Below are positions 56,596 to 64,000 of a stretch of DNA of 64,000 nt, in pieces. The stretch is from Actinoallomurus soli (lineage in GTDB: Bacteria; Actinomycetota; Actinomycetes; Streptosporangiales; Streptosporangiaceae). The notes under the pieces are model-generated. The model made no database searches. It had not been told where the DNA came from and worked only from the letters and a program-made list of their open reading frames with translations. The stretch spans positions 186,001 through 250,000 of the forward strand of contig NZ_JAMXMV010000005.1 of NCBI RefSeq assembly GCF_024055715.1, written 5' to 3'. The translations under genes were made by a program, and so were the position numbers. Every line of letters starts with the position of its first letter. The stretch's first letter is position 1.

Positions 56596-57927
56596 ATGGT
56601 CAGGAAGCCCGTCTCCGACCAGTCCGGCGGGCCGGTCGGGGGCGGAGCGCACAGCGCGCGATTGGACGCCGAGGACCTGGACCGGATTCAGGCAGGCCTG
56701 CGCCAGGCGGTGCATGCTCAAGAGCGGATGTGCCAGCTGCTGGATGCGGTGCTCGCCATCAGCAGCGCCCTGGATCTGAGAGTGGTCCTGCATACGATCA
56801 CGGACACCGCCAGGCAGCTGGTCCAGGCCCGGTATGCCGCGGTCGGTGTGCTGGGCCAGGAAGGGGAGTTCGCCGAGCTGATCACCTCGGGATTCGGCAC
56901 GGATCAGTCCCGGTCGGCGGGGGACGAGATGCCGCACGGCGCCGGCCTGCTCGGCGACCTGGTGCGCGACCCGCGCCCGCTGCGCGTGGACAACGTGGTC
57001 ACCCATCCTCACGCGGTCGGCTTTCCTGAGGGACACCCCATCATGACCACCTTGCTCGGGGTGCCGATTCGGGTCCGGGAGACCGTCTACGGCAATCTCT
57101 ACCTGGCTGACAAGGCGGACGGCCCGTTCACCGGCGAGGACCAGGACATCGTCACCGCGCTGGCCGGCGCCGCCGGCGTGGCGATCGAGAACGCACGTCT
57201 GTACGAGCGGCTGCGGCAGGCGACGGAGGAGTTCCAGCGGCGCCTGCTGCCCCGGATGCCGCGCCCGGAGGGCCTGGAACTGGAGGCCCGCTACCAGCCT
57301 TCCACCGAGACTCCCAGGATCGGCGGGGACTGGTACGACGTGATCCATTTCCCCGGGAAGGTGTGCTGTCTGGTGGTCGGCGACGTGATGGGTCACGGCC
57401 TGGAGTCCGCCACCATCATGAGCCAGATCAGCAACATGCTCCGGGTGATCGCGTTCGAGGAGCGCGAGCCCCCCAGCCGCATCCTGCACCGCCTCGACGA
57501 CGTCCTGCACGCACTGCACGGCGGCCCCCTGGCGACCGTGCTGGTGGCCCGCCTGGAGCCCGCGGCCGGCGGCGGCAGGCTGATGCGCTGGTCCCCCGCC
57601 GGTCATCTGCCACCCCTGCTGGTCACGGCCGATCGAGAGGCCTGCTATCTGCACGCCGATGCGGGCCTGCCGCTCGGCGTCGACCCCACACTGCCCCGGC
57701 CCGACAATGAACACTTCATCCCTGCGGACTCCACGGTGCTGCTGTACACCGACGGGCTGGTCGAGCACCCCGCCGACACCCTGGAGGACGGTATGCGTCA
57801 CGTCGCCGAAATGGCGGCCGCTCGCGCCACCGAGTCACTGCCGCACCTGTGCGACGCGCTGCTCACGCACCGCCGAGGACGCTTCCACGACGACGTCGCT
57901 CTCCTCGCCGCACGCGTCACGCACTGA
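56596..57927 (+). CDS. GAF domain SpoIIE-type serine phosphatase
   Basis: A 443-residue protein. A short helical region (25-60) precedes a GAF domain (about 60-210; LHTITDTARQLVQARYAAVGVLG, FPEGHPIMTTLLGVPIRVRETVYGNLYL, AGVAIENARLYERL). The PP2C/SpoIIE phosphatase follows (about 215-443; ETPRIGGDWYDVIHF, VVGDVMGHGLESA with metal-binding Asp, STVLLYTDGLVEH, DDVALLAARV). It dephosphorylates anti-sigma antagonists in a partner-switching cascade, gated by a ligand on the GAF domain. ATG 56596 is favoured over GTG 56584 because GGAG sits at the right distance. Confidence 0.92.
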   Translation: MVRKPVSDQSGGPVGGGAHSARLDAEDLDRIQAGLRQAVHAQERMCQLLDAVLAISSALDLRVVLHTITDTARQLVQARYAAVGVLGQEGEFAELITSGFGTDQSRSAGDEMPHGAGLLGDLVRDPRPLRVDNVVTHPHAVGFPEGHPIMTTLLGVPIRVRETVYGNLYLADKADGPFTGEDQDIVTALAGAAGVAIENARLYERLRQATEEFQRRLLPRMPRPEGLELEARYQPSTETPRIGGDWYDVIHFPGKVCCLVVGDVMGHGLESATIMSQISNMLRVIAFEEREPPSRILHRLDDVLHALHGGPLATVLVARLEPAAGGGRLMRWSPAGHLPPLLVTADREACYLHADAGLPLGVDPTLPRPDNEHFIPADSTVLLYTDGLVEHPADTLEDGMRHVAEMAAARATESLPHLCDALLTHRRGRFHDDVALLAARVTH

Positions 57928-57977
57928 CCGAGTGGCCCTGAGGCGACGACGAGATCACCCGACCGGATCGAGCCGGA

Positions 57978-58070
57978 CTAGAGGCCTTCCAGGACGGTCA
58001 CCTCGACGCAGTTGCCGCCGTTCTCAGTGCTGCGGGTCGCCTTGCGCCAATCAGCGTACTTCAGGTCCAT
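57978..58070 (-). CDS. Truncated DUF397 protein, 30 aa
   Basis: It starts MDLKYADWRKATRSTENGGNCVEV, the unmistakable N-terminal half of DUF397, then stops after VLEGL. Family members are about 60 aa and continue with an AVRDSK...W..F half, which is absent; the bases after the stop show no remnant in any frame I read. It overlaps the XRE gene's end by 10 bp, keeping the usual coupling of the pair. Confidence 0.65.
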   Translation of the reverse strand: MDLKYADWRKATRSTENGGNCVEVTVLEGL

Positions 58071-58837
58071 TTTTCCGCCACCACCTTCGTGATGAACTCG
58101 ACCGATTCCTGTTGTGACAGGGTGAAAGTCCGGATGGACTCCCAGGTATCCGACAGGATAGAGATGTCCTCCCGGTTGCTGGTGACCACGCCACGAACGG
58201 CCGTTTCCACGTAGGCTACCTCGCCGCCGTCGACGGTGGCGAGAAGGAATCCACCCCCTCTGTGCGGATTTGCGGTCGCGGGGACCACTTGAACGGTCAA
58301 CTGCGGAGATACGCGGGAGACCAGATATTCCAGTTGGGTGCGCATGACGGGAGGGCCTCCGATCTGGCGGTGGAGGACCATTTCGTCGATGACGCACCGC
58401 AGGGTCGGCGCGGTCTCCCCGGAGAGGATCTCCTGGCGCTCCAGCCTGGCGGCGACCGCTGTTTCGTCTCCACCCAGCAGCGCGCGGGCGTACTCCTCAT
58501 GCTGGAGCAGCCCGGGGACCACGGTCGGCTCGAACGAGCGAAAAGCCGTTGCGGCGCGTTCCTCTTCGAGCCAGGGGCGGAACCAGCCGGGCGGAGTCTC
58601 CTCCATGAGCAGGTCGTAGAGGTCCATGAGGGCACCGCCGGGGAGGCCGAGTGCCTTCTCGACCGAGCCGACGGCCGTGCGCCGGGGGCGGAGCTGGCCG
58701 GTCTCCAGGTTGCTGAGCCAGCCCTCGGAGTAAGTGACCCGCTGAGCGAGTTGCGCCTGCGTGAGCCCGCCGGCCTGCCGATAGCGGCGGACGGCCGCGC
58801 CGAGTTTGATCAATATCGGGCTGGGGGGATTGCCCAT
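58061..58837 (-). CDS. XRE-family regulator with DUF5753
   Basis: A 258-residue protein. Helix-turn-helix residues about 8-62 read LGAAVRRYRQAGGLTQAQLAQRVTYSEGWLSNLETGQLRP. The DUF5753 domain (about 80-255) has WFRPWLEEERAATAFRSFEPTVVPGLLQHEEYARALLG and AYVETAVRGVVTSNREDISILSDTWESIRTFTLSQQESVEFI. Such proteins pair with DUF397 and often sit beside HATPase genes in actinomycetes, with roles in development. It is divergent from a HATPase gene. Confidence 0.92.
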   Translation of the reverse strand: MGNPPSPILIKLGAAVRRYRQAGGLTQAQLAQRVTYSEGWLSNLETGQLRPRRTAVGSVEKALGLPGGALMDLYDLLMEETPPGWFRPWLEEERAATAFRSFEPTVVPGLLQHEEYARALLGGDETAVAARLERQEILSGETAPTLRCVIDEMVLHRQIGGPPVMRTQLEYLVSRVSPQLTVQVVPATANPHRGGGFLLATVDGGEVAYVETAVRGVVTSNREDISILSDTWESIRTFTLSQQESVEFITKVVAEKWT

Positions 58838-58981
58838 TTGTTCCTCCGTGCCGGAGTTCAGTGTCGCTTCGAGAACTCCTCAGGTCGATTTCGTTGTGCG
58901 TGATCCGTGTTCGATCGCCTACGAGTTGTAGTCGACGCGGCGCATCGTAGGAGGTCAATCGCAACGACGGGAGGACGGCTC

Positions 58982-59422
58982 ATGACGTCCCGAGAAATGA
59001 CCGGGGTGAGGATTCTCGGAGGATTCCGCATGCCGGCGGCGGCTCCGGATGTCGCCCGAATGCGTCACTGGGCGTACGGCATGCTCGTACCGGCCTACGA
59101 GGCGATCGCCGACGACACGGTGCTCCTCGCCTGTGAATTGGCGACCAACGCGATTCGCCATTCGGGCTCCGGGACCGTGACGGTCACGCTGCTCTCGCTC
59201 ACCGACGCGATCCGCGTCGAGGTCGCGGACTCCGGGGCCTCCGGTGACGTTCCACGGATCGTCGAGTCGGGACCGGACGCCACCGGAGGGCGCGGACTGC
59301 ACATGGTCGCCACCCTCACGTGCGGACGGTGGGGCACCTATGTCGGTGACACCGGGCGGATCGTCTGGTGCGAGGTCACGCTCCCGCTCGGGCGGAACAC
59401 CGGGGAGGGGCCGACCGTATGA
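58982..59422 (+). CDS. Small HATPase_c_2 (anti-sigma factor-type) protein
   Basis: A 146-residue single-domain ATPase of the RsbW/SpoIIAB-like class. N-box VLLACELATNAIRHSGSG, G1 VADSGASGD and G2 ATGGRGLHMVATL are all present. It probably binds or phosphorylates a partner in the XRE/DUF397 system, or a sigma antagonist. ATG 58982 has GGAGGA upstream. The stop overlaps the next ATG by 4 bp. Confidence 0.85.
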   Translation: MTSREMTGVRILGGFRMPAAAPDVARMRHWAYGMLVPAYEAIADDTVLLACELATNAIRHSGSGTVTVTLLSLTDAIRVEVADSGASGDVPRIVESGPDATGGRGLHMVATLTCGRWGTYVGDTGRIVWCEVTLPLGRNTGEGPTV

Positions 59423-59649
59423 CACCGGAGGAAGGGCTGCGGCGCTCACTCGCGGAGTTTCAGGCGACGCTCGACTCGATGCGGCTCGCCGGAGTCTCGC
59501 AGGTCGCGGAGGTCCAGCAGTTGAGGCACCTGGTCATGAAGTATCCCGACCGGGCGCGGCACTTCCTGGCCGGTCTCGACCTGCCCGGTAGGCGAGGCCG
59601 CCACCGGGCGGAGAAGCGGAGCCGTCCCTTCGGCGCGTCCGGTGGCTGA
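59419..59649 (+). CDS. Small helical protein coupled to HATPase, 76 aa
   Basis: ATGA overlap with the HATPase stop, and a strong GGGGAGGGG site. The protein is helical and charged (PEEGLRRSLAEFQATLDSMRLAGVSQVAEVQQLRHLVMKYPDRARHFLAGL), ending in a basic tail (GRRGRHRAEKRSR). No known domain; likely a partner of the ATPase. Function unknown. Confidence 0.6.
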   Translation: MTPEEGLRRSLAEFQATLDSMRLAGVSQVAEVQQLRHLVMKYPDRARHFLAGLDLPGRRGRHRAEKRSRPFGASGG

Positions 59650-59702
59650 AGCGAGGTCCGGCCTGCTCGCCAGCCCACGCGAACCGTCCCCTTCCCCGCC
59701 GT

Positions 59703-59773
59703 CCTTTGCTCTGCTCACCCCCGGTATGCATCCGGACCGGACCAGTGCTCACCCCGCGTGAGCAGAGCAAAGG
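59703..59773. repeat. 71-bp element with perfect 16-bp inverted ends
   Basis: CCTTTGCTCTGCTCAC (59703-59718) and its exact reverse complement (59758-59773) flank 39 bp. A direct GCTCACCCC lies at both ends of the inner part. It sits between convergent genes and could be a long-stem terminator or a miniature element; no target duplication is visible. Confidence 0.7.
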
Positions 59774-59927
59774 CACTGGGGAGGCGTGCGGCCCTGGCCG
59801 GGTCCGGATGACCACCGGCGGACGACCCCCAGGGGGCGCCCGCCGAGCCGACCGGGATGGTCGCGCCGGGTGCCGGAGTCCTCGCCGGACATGCATGCCG
59901 GGAGGACTCCGGCTTCTCGGGAAACCC

Positions 59928-60635
59928 TTAGTGGACGGTCACGCCGGTCGTGGCGGAGACCGCCGCCACGTAGATGCTGCTGCCGGCGTAGCGCGCCTGC
60001 CAGGTGCCGGACTTGGACGCGGTGACCTTCTTGGTGAACTTCCCGCCGCTGACGGTCGTCGTCGAACCGGCGTAGGCGTAGGTCTTCGCGCCCTTCTTCT
60101 TGAAGTAGAAGGTGACCTTCTGCCCCTTGTAGCCCACGTACTGGTAGGAGCCGTCCCAGCGCTTGAGGGTGCCGGACAGCGTGAACTTCCTGCCCTTCTT
60201 GACCTTTGTCGAGGAGGCCTTGAACTTCGAGAGCGAGATGTTCCGCTTGACCGAGATCCGGACCGTCTTCGAGGCGTCCGGACCGTCGGCCTCGTAGTCG
60301 ATCGCGTCGATGTCGACGTTCCAGGGGCCCGGGGCCTCGAAGTTGTAGATGAAGCCCGAGCCGGTCCACACCCCCGGCGCCGTCTTCTTCAGGACGATGA
60401 CCGTGCCGCCGCTGCCCTTGACCGGCTGCAGGTCCGCGGTCACATCGTCGGTCTCCGCGCTGGTGTGGACCTGGACGGTGACGGTCTTGCGGTTCGTCGC
60501 CGACTGGATGACGGTCGACGGCGTCACCGTGACCGACGTGATGACCGCCTCGCGGGCCTGGGCGGCGGTCGAAAGGCCGGTGAGGGCTGCGGCGCATACC
60601 GTGACACCGACACCCATGATGAGGCTTTTACGCAT
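59928..60635 (-). CDS. Secreted Ig-like/bacterial surface protein, 235 aa
   Basis: Signal peptide MRKSLIMGVGVTVCAAALTG...AQA (1-27), then two beta-sandwich-like regions. The first (about 28-125; VTVTPSTVIQSATNRKTVTVQVHTSAETDDV) resembles a bacterial Ig/Y_Y_Y type fold. The second (about 130-235; FTLSGTLKRWDGSYQYVGYKGQKVTFYFKKKGAKTYAYAG) resembles repeats of secreted actinobacterial proteins (calcium- or wall-associated). It is rich in lysine, unlike the Arg-rich neighbours. ATG 60635 is chosen because the signal peptide starts there. Isolated between signalling genes. Role unknown. Confidence 0.75.
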   Translation of the reverse strand: MRKSLIMGVGVTVCAAALTGLSTAAQAREAVITSVTVTPSTVIQSATNRKTVTVQVHTSAETDDVTADLQPVKGSGGTVIVLKKTAPGVWTGSGFIYNFEAPGPWNVDIDAIDYEADGPDASKTVRISVKRNISLSKFKASSTKVKKGRKFTLSGTLKRWDGSYQYVGYKGQKVTFYFKKKGAKTYAYAGSTTTVSGGKFTKKVTASKSGTWQARYAGSSIYVAAVSATTGVTVH

Positions 60636-60740
60636 ATTTCTCTCTTTTGAGGGGTGATCAGACATGCGTAGGACGCCGGAGGGACTCATGAGGTTGCAAG
60701 AGCCCGCGAGGAAGATCGTTTCGGGGTGCGCGGCGGCGGC

Positions 60741-63542
60741 TCAGAGGGCGGCGGAGTCGAACTGCTCGAGGAGGGCGTCGGCCAGCGCGCCGCCGCCGGC
60801 GGCCGGGGCGCCGCCCCCGAGAGCCTGGTCGGCCCAGATGACCTTGCCCCTGGACGTGTACCGCGTCCCCCATCGCTGGGAGAGCTGCGCCACGAGGAAC
60901 AGGCCCCGCCCGCCCTCGTCGGTGGTCGCGGCGCGCCGCAACCGGGGGGAGGTGCTGCTGCCGTCCCACACCTCACAGGTGAGGCAGCGCCCGTGCAGCA
61001 GCCGCACTTTGATCGGCGGTGCGCCGTACCGGATCGCGTTCGTGACCAGCTCGCTCACGATCAGTTCGGTCGTGAAGGCGACCTGCTCCAGGCCCCACTC
61101 CCGCAGCGTCTTCGCGCAGTTCGCCCGCACCGTGGGGACCGCCGCCGCGTCGACCGGGACGTCCCACTCGGCCACGCGCGACCGTGGGAACGACCGGGTG
61201 CGCGCCACCAGCAGCGCGATGTCATCGGTGGGGTGTTCCGGCGCGACGGCGTCGATCACCGCCTGACACGTCTCCTCCGGGGCGAACCCCTCCGTGCGCT
61301 TCAACGCCCGGCGCAGCTCCTCCAGCCCGCCGTCGATGTCGCGGTCCCGGGCCTCGACCAGGCCGTCGGTGTACAGGACCAGGCGCGAGCCCTCCGGCAG
61401 GCGCAGCTCGGCGGTCTCGAAGGGGTGGCCGCCCACTCCGAGCGGAGGTGAGGCCGGCACGTCCGGGAAGGCGACCTTCCCGTCCTCGTACACGACCGCC
61501 GGGCCGGGGTGCCCCGCGCGGGCGATCGTGCACGTCCCCGCCACCGGGTCGTACACCGCGTACAGGCACGTCGCGCCGGTGACCCCGTCTCCGCCGGGTC
61601 CCTTCGGGTCCTCGCCGGTGCTCTCCTCGTTGTCCATCCGCGCGACCAGCTCGTCCAGGTGGCCGAGGACCTCGTCCACCGGGAGGTCCAGCGTGGCGAA
61701 GTTGTGCGCCGCGGTGCGCAGCCGCCCCATCGTCACCGCCGCGTGCAGTCCGTGACCGACGACGTCGCCCATCGCCAGCGCCACTCGTGCCCCCGGCAGT
61801 GGGATCAGGTCGAACCAGTCCCCGCCGACCCCCGCCTCCGCGGGCAGGTAACGCCAGGCCACCTCCAGCGCGTCCTGTTCGGGCTGCCGGCGCGGCAGCA
61901 GGCTGCGCTGCAGCGTGACCGCCATGGCGTGCTCCCGGGCGAAGCGCCGGGCGTTGTCGATGGCCACCGCCGCTCGCGCGGTCAGCTCCTCGGCCAGCAG
62001 CAGGTCCTCGTTCTCGAACGCCGGCGTGCCCCGCACCCGGTAGAAGCTCGCCACGCCCAGCGAGACGCCGCGCGCCTGCAACGGCACGGCCACCAGCGAG
62101 TGCAATCCCTGCTCCAGCGCCTCGCGGGAGCGCTCCGGCGCCTGCTCCCGCCACCCGCGCGCCTGGTGGAGGTCCGCGTGCAGCACCCCGTACCCCTGCT
62201 CCAGCGCTCGCATCTGCGGCGCCGCCGAGGAGAACGTGACCTGCTCGCCCACCGGCCACAGCGGCGAGAGCAGCCGCTCACCGCCGATCGCCACGCGCCG
62301 CAGCCCCTGCCACCGCCCCGCGACCGGTTCCTCTCCGCGCAGCACCGCGTCGAGCAGGTCCACCGTTGCCGCGTCGGCGAACCCCGACACGGCCACCTGG
62401 GTCAGCTCCCGTGCCTCCCGGGTCACGTCCAGCGTGGTCCCGATCCGTACCCCCGCCTCGTACAGCAGCTTCAGACGCTCCCGGGTCACCTCCGCCCGCC
62501 CCGTCACGGCCGCCAGCTCCGTGGTGTCCCGCAGCGTCACCACACTGCCGCCCTCCGCCGTGCCGGGGAACGGGGACCGCTTGTTCACCGCCAGCAGCCG
62601 GTCCTCGGTCAGCTGCACCTCATCGGTGACCGCCTCTCCCGACAGCAGCAGGCGCGTCATCTGCTCCGGCAGCCCCAGCTCGCGGACGTGCCGTCCCTCC
62701 GCGTCCTCCGGCAGGCACAGCAACCGCCGCGCCTCGTCGTTCGCCACCACCAGCCGCCCGTCGGCGTCGGTGATCAGGACCCCCTCCCGTACGGCGTGCA
62801 GGACCGCGTCATGGTGCTCGTACATCCGGGTCATCTCCGCCGGGCCCAGGCCGTGCGTCTGCCGCCGCAGCCGGCGGGACACCAGCACCGTTCCGGCGGC
62901 GCCCACGGCCAGCGCGGCCGCTCCGCTCCCGAGGGTCAACGGCAGTTGCGGCGTCCAGACCTTCGCCACGCTCTTGACCGTGATCCCGGCGGCGACCACG
63001 CCGACCACGGCGCCGCGGTCATCGGTCACCGGGACCACCGCACGGACGTCCGTGCCCGTGCCCGCCGGCAGGGGCGGCCCGCCTCCCTCCTGGATGACGG
63101 TGCGGCCTTCCAGCGCCGGCCGGATGTCGGTGCTGAACTTTCCCCCGATGTACTGCTTGTAGGGGTACGTGTAGCGGATGCCGTGGGTGTTCAGGACGAC
63201 GATGTAGTCGACGCCGGCCTTCTTCCGGGCCGCCTCGGCGCGCGGTTGCAGCACCGCCGTCGGATCCGGGGCGCGCAGCGCCTGGACGATGCCGGGGGCG
63301 TTCGCGAACGTCTGGGCGGCGACGAGCGACTCGCGAATGCCCTCCCGCAGGGCCTCGTGCGCCGCCTGGTACACCTCCATCGCCACGGCCACCGCGACCA
63401 GCAGGATCACGATCAGGACCTGGAGAAGGAGCACCTGCCCGGCGACACTGCGCAGGCTGAGCAGCGACACACGGCGGTCGCGCGGACGCCCGTCGGGCGG
63501 ATGGCGTGGATGCCTCCGGAATCGCCGGAGGAATGCCTCCAT
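60741..63542 (-). CDS. Cache-PAS-GAF-SpoIIE-HATPase sensor phosphatase
   Basis: A 933-residue membrane sensor. A first helix (about 35-58) and a second (about 203-225) bracket an extracellular Cache-like domain (VLNTHGIRYTYPYKQYIGGKF, PVTDDRGAVVGVVAAGITV, like CitA/DcuS sensors). PAS (about 240-350; AVREGVLITDADGRLVVANDEARRLL) and GAF (about 365-550) follow, then a SpoIIE/PP2C phosphatase (about 565-780; GVGGDWFDLIPL, MGDVVGHGLHAAV, LVLYTDGLVEARDRD, DDIALLVART) and an HATPase_c_2 domain (about 790-920; ELIVSELVTNAIRYG, EGGRGLFLVAQL). A carboxylate-type ligand could control both phosphatase and kinase activities in one polypeptide. Confidence 0.9.
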   Translation of the reverse strand: MEAFLRRFRRHPRHPPDGRPRDRRVSLLSLRSVAGQVLLLQVLIVILLVAVAVAMEVYQAAHEALREGIRESLVAAQTFANAPGIVQALRAPDPTAVLQPRAEAARKKAGVDYIVVLNTHGIRYTYPYKQYIGGKFSTDIRPALEGRTVIQEGGGPPLPAGTGTDVRAVVPVTDDRGAVVGVVAAGITVKSVAKVWTPQLPLTLGSGAAALAVGAAGTVLVSRRLRRQTHGLGPAEMTRMYEHHDAVLHAVREGVLITDADGRLVVANDEARRLLCLPEDAEGRHVRELGLPEQMTRLLLSGEAVTDEVQLTEDRLLAVNKRSPFPGTAEGGSVVTLRDTTELAAVTGRAEVTRERLKLLYEAGVRIGTTLDVTREARELTQVAVSGFADAATVDLLDAVLRGEEPVAGRWQGLRRVAIGGERLLSPLWPVGEQVTFSSAAPQMRALEQGYGVLHADLHQARGWREQAPERSREALEQGLHSLVAVPLQARGVSLGVASFYRVRGTPAFENEDLLLAEELTARAAVAIDNARRFAREHAMAVTLQRSLLPRRQPEQDALEVAWRYLPAEAGVGGDWFDLIPLPGARVALAMGDVVGHGLHAAVTMGRLRTAAHNFATLDLPVDEVLGHLDELVARMDNEESTGEDPKGPGGDGVTGATCLYAVYDPVAGTCTIARAGHPGPAVVYEDGKVAFPDVPASPPLGVGGHPFETAELRLPEGSRLVLYTDGLVEARDRDIDGGLEELRRALKRTEGFAPEETCQAVIDAVAPEHPTDDIALLVARTRSFPRSRVAEWDVPVDAAAVPTVRANCAKTLREWGLEQVAFTTELIVSELVTNAIRYGAPPIKVRLLHGRCLTCEVWDGSSTSPRLRRAATTDEGGRGLFLVAQLSQRWGTRYTSRGKVIWADQALGGGAPAAGGGALADALLEQFDSAAL

Positions 63543-63686
63543 GTCCTATTCATAACACCATCTCCGTGCCGCACCGGACTCACCCGGTGCCGCGTCGCCC
63601 CGCCTCCGGGCCGCTGTCTCGGATCCGAGACGGTTCATGGAGAAGGGTTCTTGCGGGGTGCGGGGCGTGGGCGTGAGGGTGCGCAC

Positions 63687-64000
63687 ATGGCAAAACAGGA
63701 GGTCAGCGGCGGCTCGCGGGTCGCCGGCGGGCAGGCGGAGGGCGGTGCGCTCGGAGTCGAGCGGCGATCCATCGACTTCGTCCCGCCCGAGGAGCGGCAC
63801 GGGTCGGTGCGGAGCCTGTTCACCGTGTGGTTCGGCGCGAACATGCAGGTGACCACGGCGGTCACCGGAGCGCTGGGAGTGATCCTGGGGCTGCCGTTGC
63901 CCTGGGCGATCGTCGCCCTGATCCTCGGCAACCTGCTCGGTGCGATCTTCATGGCGCTGCACTCGGCGCAGGGGCCGAAGCTCGGCATCCCGCAGATGAT
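63687..64000 (+). CDS. NCS1-family purine/cytosine permease (3' partial)
   Basis: 104 residues are visible before the window ends. A polar N-terminal tail (AKQEVSGG..., about 45 residues) is followed by RHGSVRSLFTVWFGANMQVTTAVTGALGVILGLPLPWAIVALILGNLLGAIFMALHSAQGPKLGIPQM, which is the first two helices and the PxLGIPQM motif of NCS1 permeases such as CodB. Substrate may be cytosine, purine or allantoin. The start ATG 63687 has a weak ribosome site. Confidence 0.88.
   Translation, partial: MAKQEVSGGSRVAGGQAEGGALGVERRSIDFVPPEERHGSVRSLFTVWFGANMQVTTAVTGALGVILGLPLPWAIVALILGNLLGAIFMALHSAQGPKLGIPQM

Noticed and set aside
58262-58903. Plus-strand frame opposite the XRE gene
   Set aside because: No domain, and it spans the divergent promoter region; the XRE/DUF5753 reading is certain.
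59534-59896. Minus-strand frame across the 71-bp element
   Set aside because: Arg/Pro-rich translation that overlaps a coupled plus-strand gene and the inverted repeat; no ribosome site.

Overview
The window is 64 kb of very GC-rich chromosomal DNA with strong G/C bias at third codon positions. It looks like a filamentous actinobacterium, probably of the Streptosporangiales/Thermomonosporaceae type (Actinomadura or Actinoallomurus-like). This rests on a DUF574-type SAM methyltransferase, a MEDS-domain RsbA-like protein, an XRE(DUF5753)/DUF397 pair, SpoIIE phosphatases with HATPase_c_2 proteins, a CebR-type operator and a DtxR/IdeR-type iron box. No rRNA, tRNA, CRISPR array, integrase or transposase was recognised. 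The genus is an inference.

Layout. 1-4.1 kb: end of an ABC-2 type transporter, a SAM methyltransferase, a ROK kinase, a small protein and a MarR regulator. 4.2-7.8 kb (minus): an electron-transfer operon (degenerate M23-like protein, haem-type membrane protein, NuoF-like flavoprotein with a C-terminal [3Fe-4S] ferredoxin). 8.1-12.9 kb: secreted polysaccharide enzymes, a GH2 exo-glucosaminidase-like protein behind two tandem palindromes and a CBM2-GH5 cellulase behind a perfect CebR box. 13-14.4 kb: divergent qorB and an HxlR regulator. 15-19.3 kb (minus): phosphoglucomutase, a CPA2 antiporter with its TrkA_C subunit and a small membrane protein, and a small secreted protein. 19.6-25.5 kb: MEDS/RsbA-like regulator, hemerythrin, a WecA/MraY-type transferase and two CNNM/CorC-type CBS proteins. 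25.9-36.9 kb: a LacI-controlled alpha-glucoside ABC operon with a GH13 glucosidase, then two debranching-type glycosidases. 37.1-42.5 kb: an NmrA-like SDR, FUSC transporter plus MarR, a secreted beta-lactamase-fold hydrolase and a hypothetical protein.

42.8-51.9 kb is the most unusual part. A four-gene minus-strand operon (FAR-like SDR fused to a HAD phosphatase, zinc alcohol dehydrogenase, LarA-family protein, PlsC-type acyltransferase) lies beside larE and a divergent larB-larC pair, which make the nickel-pincer nucleotide (NPN) cofactor. The LarA-family protein keeps the cofactor lysine and the nickel histidine but appears to lack one catalytic histidine. I propose an NPN-dependent pathway linked to lipid or fatty-alcohol chemistry. 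feoA-feoB-feoC follow behind an iron box.

54.7-64 kb: an MFS transporter with an Rrf2 regulator and a palindromic operator, then a partner-switching neighbourhood (GAF-SpoIIE phosphatase, XRE plus truncated DUF397, HATPase plus small partner, and a Cache-PAS-GAF-SpoIIE-HATPase protein) enclosing a secreted protein, and finally the start of an NCS1 permease.

Non-coding structure is rich: perfect terminator hairpins, a roughly 61-bp dispersed repeat present twice (once inside a coding sequence), tandem repeats with 15, 21, 28 and 54-55 bp periods, a 71-bp element with perfect 16-bp inverted ends, and five genes whose -10 box lies 6-7 nt from the start codon (leaderless architecture). All functions come from reading the sequence by eye; no database search was run.
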